Origin: Burkholderiales bacterium
Lineage (GTDB): Bacteria; Pseudomonadota; Gammaproteobacteria; Burkholderiales; CAIKXV01
DNA length: 6,148 nt
Assembly: GCA_019751575.1 (NCBI GenBank)
Contig: JAIENF010000580.1
Location: 1-6,148, forward strand
Direction: 5' to 3'
The translations under genes and the position numbers were made by a program. Positions 3,668-6,148 of this stretch are shown here, in pieces; within the stretch, counting starts at the first letter, position 1; every line of letters begins with the position of its first letter. Under the pieces are notes generated by a model, which saw nothing but the letters and a program-made list of their open reading frames with translations, was not told the DNA's origin and did no database searches.

Positions 3668-6148
3668 ATGAACGCCCCCGCAAAGCCCCAGGAATTCACC
3701 GTCCACTTCCATCCCCGCCGAGGTGACGGCGCGCTCGCCGACCTGCTCCGGCGCGAGATCGAAGGCGACGTGCTGTTCGACCGCTTCTCGCGCGGACGCT
3801 ACTCGACCGATGCGTCCATCTACCAGGTCGACCCGGTCGGCGTGGTGATCCCGAAGAACGAACGGGACGCCGAGACCGCATTCCGCATCGCGCTCGACCA
3901 GGGCATCCCGGTGATGCCGCGCGGTGGTGGTACCTCGCAGTGCGGGCAGACCGTCGGCGCCGCGCTGGTGATCGACCTGTCGCGCCATGTCAACCAGGTG
4001 CTCGAGTTCGACAAGGACGCGCGCACGGTCTGGGTGCAGCCCGGCATCGTGCTCGACCACCTGAACGCCTGGCTGAAGCCGCACGGGCTCTGGTATCCGG
4101 TGGATGTATCCACCAGCGCGCAGGCGACGATCGGCGGCATGACCGGCAACAACAGCTGCGGCTCGCGCTCGATCCACTACGGAAACATGGTCGACAACGT
4201 GCTCGCGGTCGAGGCGATCACCGCGGCTGGCGACGCGTTCATGTTCGACGAATCCGCGCCGTCCCATCCGGTGTACCGCGACCTCGTCGACCGGGTGCAG
4301 TCGATCGTGAAGCGCGAACTGGAAGAGATCGAGTTCCGCTATCCGGACGTGATCCGGAACGTCGCCGGCTACAACCTGAACCGGCTGGTGCAGCCCGGCT
4401 TCAACATGGCGCACCTGCTGGTCGGGTCCGAGGGTACGCTCGCCTACTCGCGCCGGATCAAGCTCAAGCTGTCGCCGCTGCCGGTGCACAAGGCGCTGGG
4501 CGTCTGCCATTTCCCGACCTTCCGCCAGGCGATGGACGCCGCGCAGTACATCGTGAAGCTCGGCCCGGTCGCGGTCGAGGCGGTCGACCGCACGATGATC
4601 GGGCTCGCCCGTTCCAACCCGGCCTTCCTGCCGATCGTCGACCGCTGCGTGAAGGGCGATCCCGATGCGATCCTGCTGGTCGAATTCGCCGGCGACGGTT
4701 CGCCCGAGAACCAGGCCGAGAACCTGAGGCGGCTGAAGCAGCTGTCCGAACTGATGGCCGACCAGCTCGGGCTGCCCGGCGGCGTGGTCGAGATCACCGA
4801 CCCGAAGCTGCAGAAGGAACTGTGGGACGTGCGCAAGGCCGGCCTTAACATCATGATGTCGATGAAGGGCGACGGGAAGCCCGTTTCGTTCATCGAGGAC
4901 TGCGCGGTGCCGCTGCAGCACCTGGCCGACTACACCTCGCGCCTGACCGAAGTGTTCCACCGCAACGGCACCACCGGTACCTGGTACGCGCATGCCTCGG
5001 TCGGCTGCCTGCACGTGCGGCCGATCCTCGACATGCGGCGCGAGGGTGCGACCCAGATGCGCGCGATCGCCGAAGAGGCGATGGCCCTGGTGCGCGAGTA
5101 CAAGGGTGCCTACTCGGGCGAGCATGGCGACGGACTCGTGCGCTCCGAATGGATCGAGCCGTTCTACGGCTCGAAGCTCACCCGGGCGTTCGAGGAAGTG
5201 AAGGACCTGTTCGACCCGCGCGGCCTGTTGAACCCGGGCAAGATCGTGCGCCCGCCGAAGCAGGACGACCGCACCCTCTACCGCTTCAAGCCCGGCTATG
5301 CGTCCGAGCCGATCGAGACCGCGCTCGACTGGAGCGATGCCACCGAGGATCCGCAGGCGCCCGGTGCGCGCAGCGCCGGCTTCTCGAAGGCGATCGAGGG
5401 CTGCAACAACAACGGGCATTGCCGGAAGTTCGACGCCGGCACGATGTGCCCGTCGTACCGCGCCACCGGCGACGAGCAGCACCTGACCCGCGGCCGTGCG
5501 AACACGCTGCGTCTCGCACTCTCGGGCCAGCTCGGCCCGGATGCGTTCACGTCGGAAGAGATGTATCGCACGATGGAGCTGTGCGTATCGTGCAAGGGCT
5601 GCAAACGCGAGTGCCCGACCGGCGTCGACATGGCGAAGATGAAGGTAGAGTTCCTCGGCCATTACAAGAAGAAGCACGGCCTGACCCTGCGCGACAGGCT
5701 GGTCGCATTCCTGCCGCGCTATGCACCGCTCGCCTCGCGCTTCGCCGGGATGATGAACCTGCGCAATGCATTGCCCGGCATGGCTGCGCTGTCGGAGAAG
5801 TTCACCGGCCTGAGCGCGAAGCGCGCGCTGCCGACCTGGCACCGACGGCCGTTCCGCGATGGCGAGGTGGCCCCCCCTGTCCCCGGCATCGCCCGTCCAC
5901 CGGAAGCCGGCCGCGAGGTCGTGCTGCTGGTCGATACCTTCAACCGCTACTTCGAACCGGAGAACGCCCGCGCGGCGGTGGCGGTCCTGCAGGCCGCAGG
6001 CTACACGGTGCACACCGCGAAGGCCGCCGACAATGACCGGCCGCTGTGCTGCGGACGCACCTTCCTCTCGGCCGGGCTGGTGGACGAGGCGAAGGCCGAA
6101 GCACGGCGCGCCCTCGATGCGCTGAAGCCATACGTCGATCGCGGCGTC
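3668..6148 (+). CDS. FAD-linked D-2-hydroxyacid dehydrogenase with Fe-S and CCG domains, YdiJ-like (3' end outside window)
   Basis: The frame is open for 827 codons to the window edge. Relatives are about 1,000 residues, so roughly the last 150-200 are probably missing. The family oxidises D-2-hydroxyacids (D-lactate, D-2-hydroxyglutarate, glycolate-like substrates) and passes electrons through Fe-S centres. Domains in order: an FAD-binding PCMH domain (about 50-270) with PRGGGTSQCGQ (84-94), IGGMTGNNSCGS (155-166) and LLVGSEGTLA (250-259); an FAD-oxidase C-terminal domain (about 275-528) with YAHASVGCLHVRP (440-452), GEHGDG (484-489) and NPGKIV (522-527); a ferredoxin-type domain with C579-x5-C585-x8-C594-P and the canonical set C639, C642, C645, C649-P; and the first CCG motif at 794-796 (RPLCCGRTF). 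This joins in one chain what GlcD and GlcF do separately. No Shine-Dalgarno is evident before the ATG, but an in-frame TAA at 3653 rules out an earlier start. Substrate unresolved. Confidence 0.93.
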   Translation, partial: MNAPAKPQEFTVHFHPRRGDGALADLLRREIEGDVLFDRFSRGRYSTDASIYQVDPVGVVIPKNERDAETAFRIALDQGIPVMPRGGGTSQCGQTVGAALVIDLSRHVNQVLEFDKDARTVWVQPGIVLDHLNAWLKPHGLWYPVDVSTSAQATIGGMTGNNSCGSRSIHYGNMVDNVLAVEAITAAGDAFMFDESAPSHPVYRDLVDRVQSIVKRELEEIEFRYPDVIRNVAGYNLNRLVQPGFNMAHLLVGSEGTLAYSRRIKLKLSPLPVHKALGVCHFPTFRQAMDAAQYIVKLGPVAVEAVDRTMIGLARSNPAFLPIVDRCVKGDPDAILLVEFAGDGSPENQAENLRRLKQLSELMADQLGLPGGVVEITDPKLQKELWDVRKAGLNIMMSMKGDGKPVSFIEDCAVPLQHLADYTSRLTEVFHRNGTTGTWYAHASVGCLHVRPILDMRREGATQMRAIAEEAMALVREYKGAYSGEHGDGLVRSEWIEPFYGSKLTRAFEEVKDLFDPRGLLNPGKIVRPPKQDDRTLYRFKPGYASEPIETALDWSDATEDPQAPGARSAGFSKAIEGCNNNGHCRKFDAGTMCPSYRATGDEQHLTRGRANTLRLALSGQLGPDAFTSEEMYRTMELCVSCKGCKRECPTGVDMAKMKVEFLGHYKKKHGLTLRDRLVAFLPRYAPLASRFAGMMNLRNALPGMAALSEKFTGLSAKRALPTWHRRPFRDGEVAPPVPGIARPPEAGREVVLLVDTFNRYFEPENARAAVAVLQAAGYTVHTAKAADNDRPLCCGRTFLSAGLVDEAKAEARRALDALKPYVDRGV

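Noticed and set aside
5402..5450. A missing cysteine in the first Fe-S motif of the flavoprotein (only C579, C585 and C594).
   Set aside because: From memory, the C-x5-C ... MCPSY form is the usual pattern in this fused FAD/Fe-S family, so it is not a defect.
5871..5877. A run of seven C in the flavoprotein gene as a possible frameshift or sequencing error.
   Set aside because: The frame stays coherent on both sides: the Fe-S motifs before it and the DTFNRYFEPENA and CCG motifs after it are in the same frame.
2153..6013. A 1,286-codon open frame on the minus strand, opposite the regulator, FrnE-like and flavoprotein genes.
   Set aside because: It is an antisense shadow of high-GC codon bias: rich in Arg, His, Val and Gly with no recognisable domain, while the plus strand carries three clear gene families over the same span.

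Overview
The window is a high-GC stretch that reads like a betaproteobacterial chromosome, possibly Burkholderiales. The basis is the strong G/C bias at third codon positions, the gene families present, and a GGGGTC-type palindromic repeat that I recall from beta- and gammaproteobacterial genomes. The genus cannot be set from sequence alone. It holds five protein-coding genes and almost no spare DNA. The outer two genes are cut by the window edges, and no RNA gene, CRISPR array or transposase gene was seen.

Layout. Two genes run leftward from a 246-base divergent intergenic region (2018-2263): a serine-glyoxylate aminotransferase-like PLP enzyme (2017 to 803), then after 22 bases a sulfatase-superfamily hydrolase (780 to the left edge). 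Three genes run rightward: a GntR/FadR-type (FCD) regulator (2264-2950), a cytoplasmic DsbA/FrnE-like thiol oxidoreductase whose ATG directly follows the regulator's stop codon (2951-3646), and a large FAD plus Fe-S D-2-hydroxyacid dehydrogenase-like enzyme (3668 to the right edge). The close spacing suggests two divergent operons.

Control region. A 14-base motif, GATTGYATGCAAAR, occurs twice in inverted orientation (2066-2079 and 2246-2233), one copy near each divergent gene start. The left copy lies in the -35/-10 spacer of a good candidate promoter for the aminotransferase operon. These are probable operators for the GntR regulator. Between them sits a 128-base element (2096-2223) built from inverted GGGGTC-A/T-GACCCC palindromes, including a perfect 14+1+14 inverted repeat; it looks like a REP/BIME-type or MITE-like insertion.

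How the genes may work together (inference). An FCD regulator usually senses a small organic acid. The flavoprotein family oxidises 2-hydroxyacids to 2-oxoacids, and the aminotransferase family consumes the 2-oxoacids glyoxylate and hydroxypyruvate. With the sulfatase this suggests a catabolic module that releases a hydroxyacid or related compound from an ester and passes it on through oxidation and transamination. The substrate is not identifiable from the sequence.
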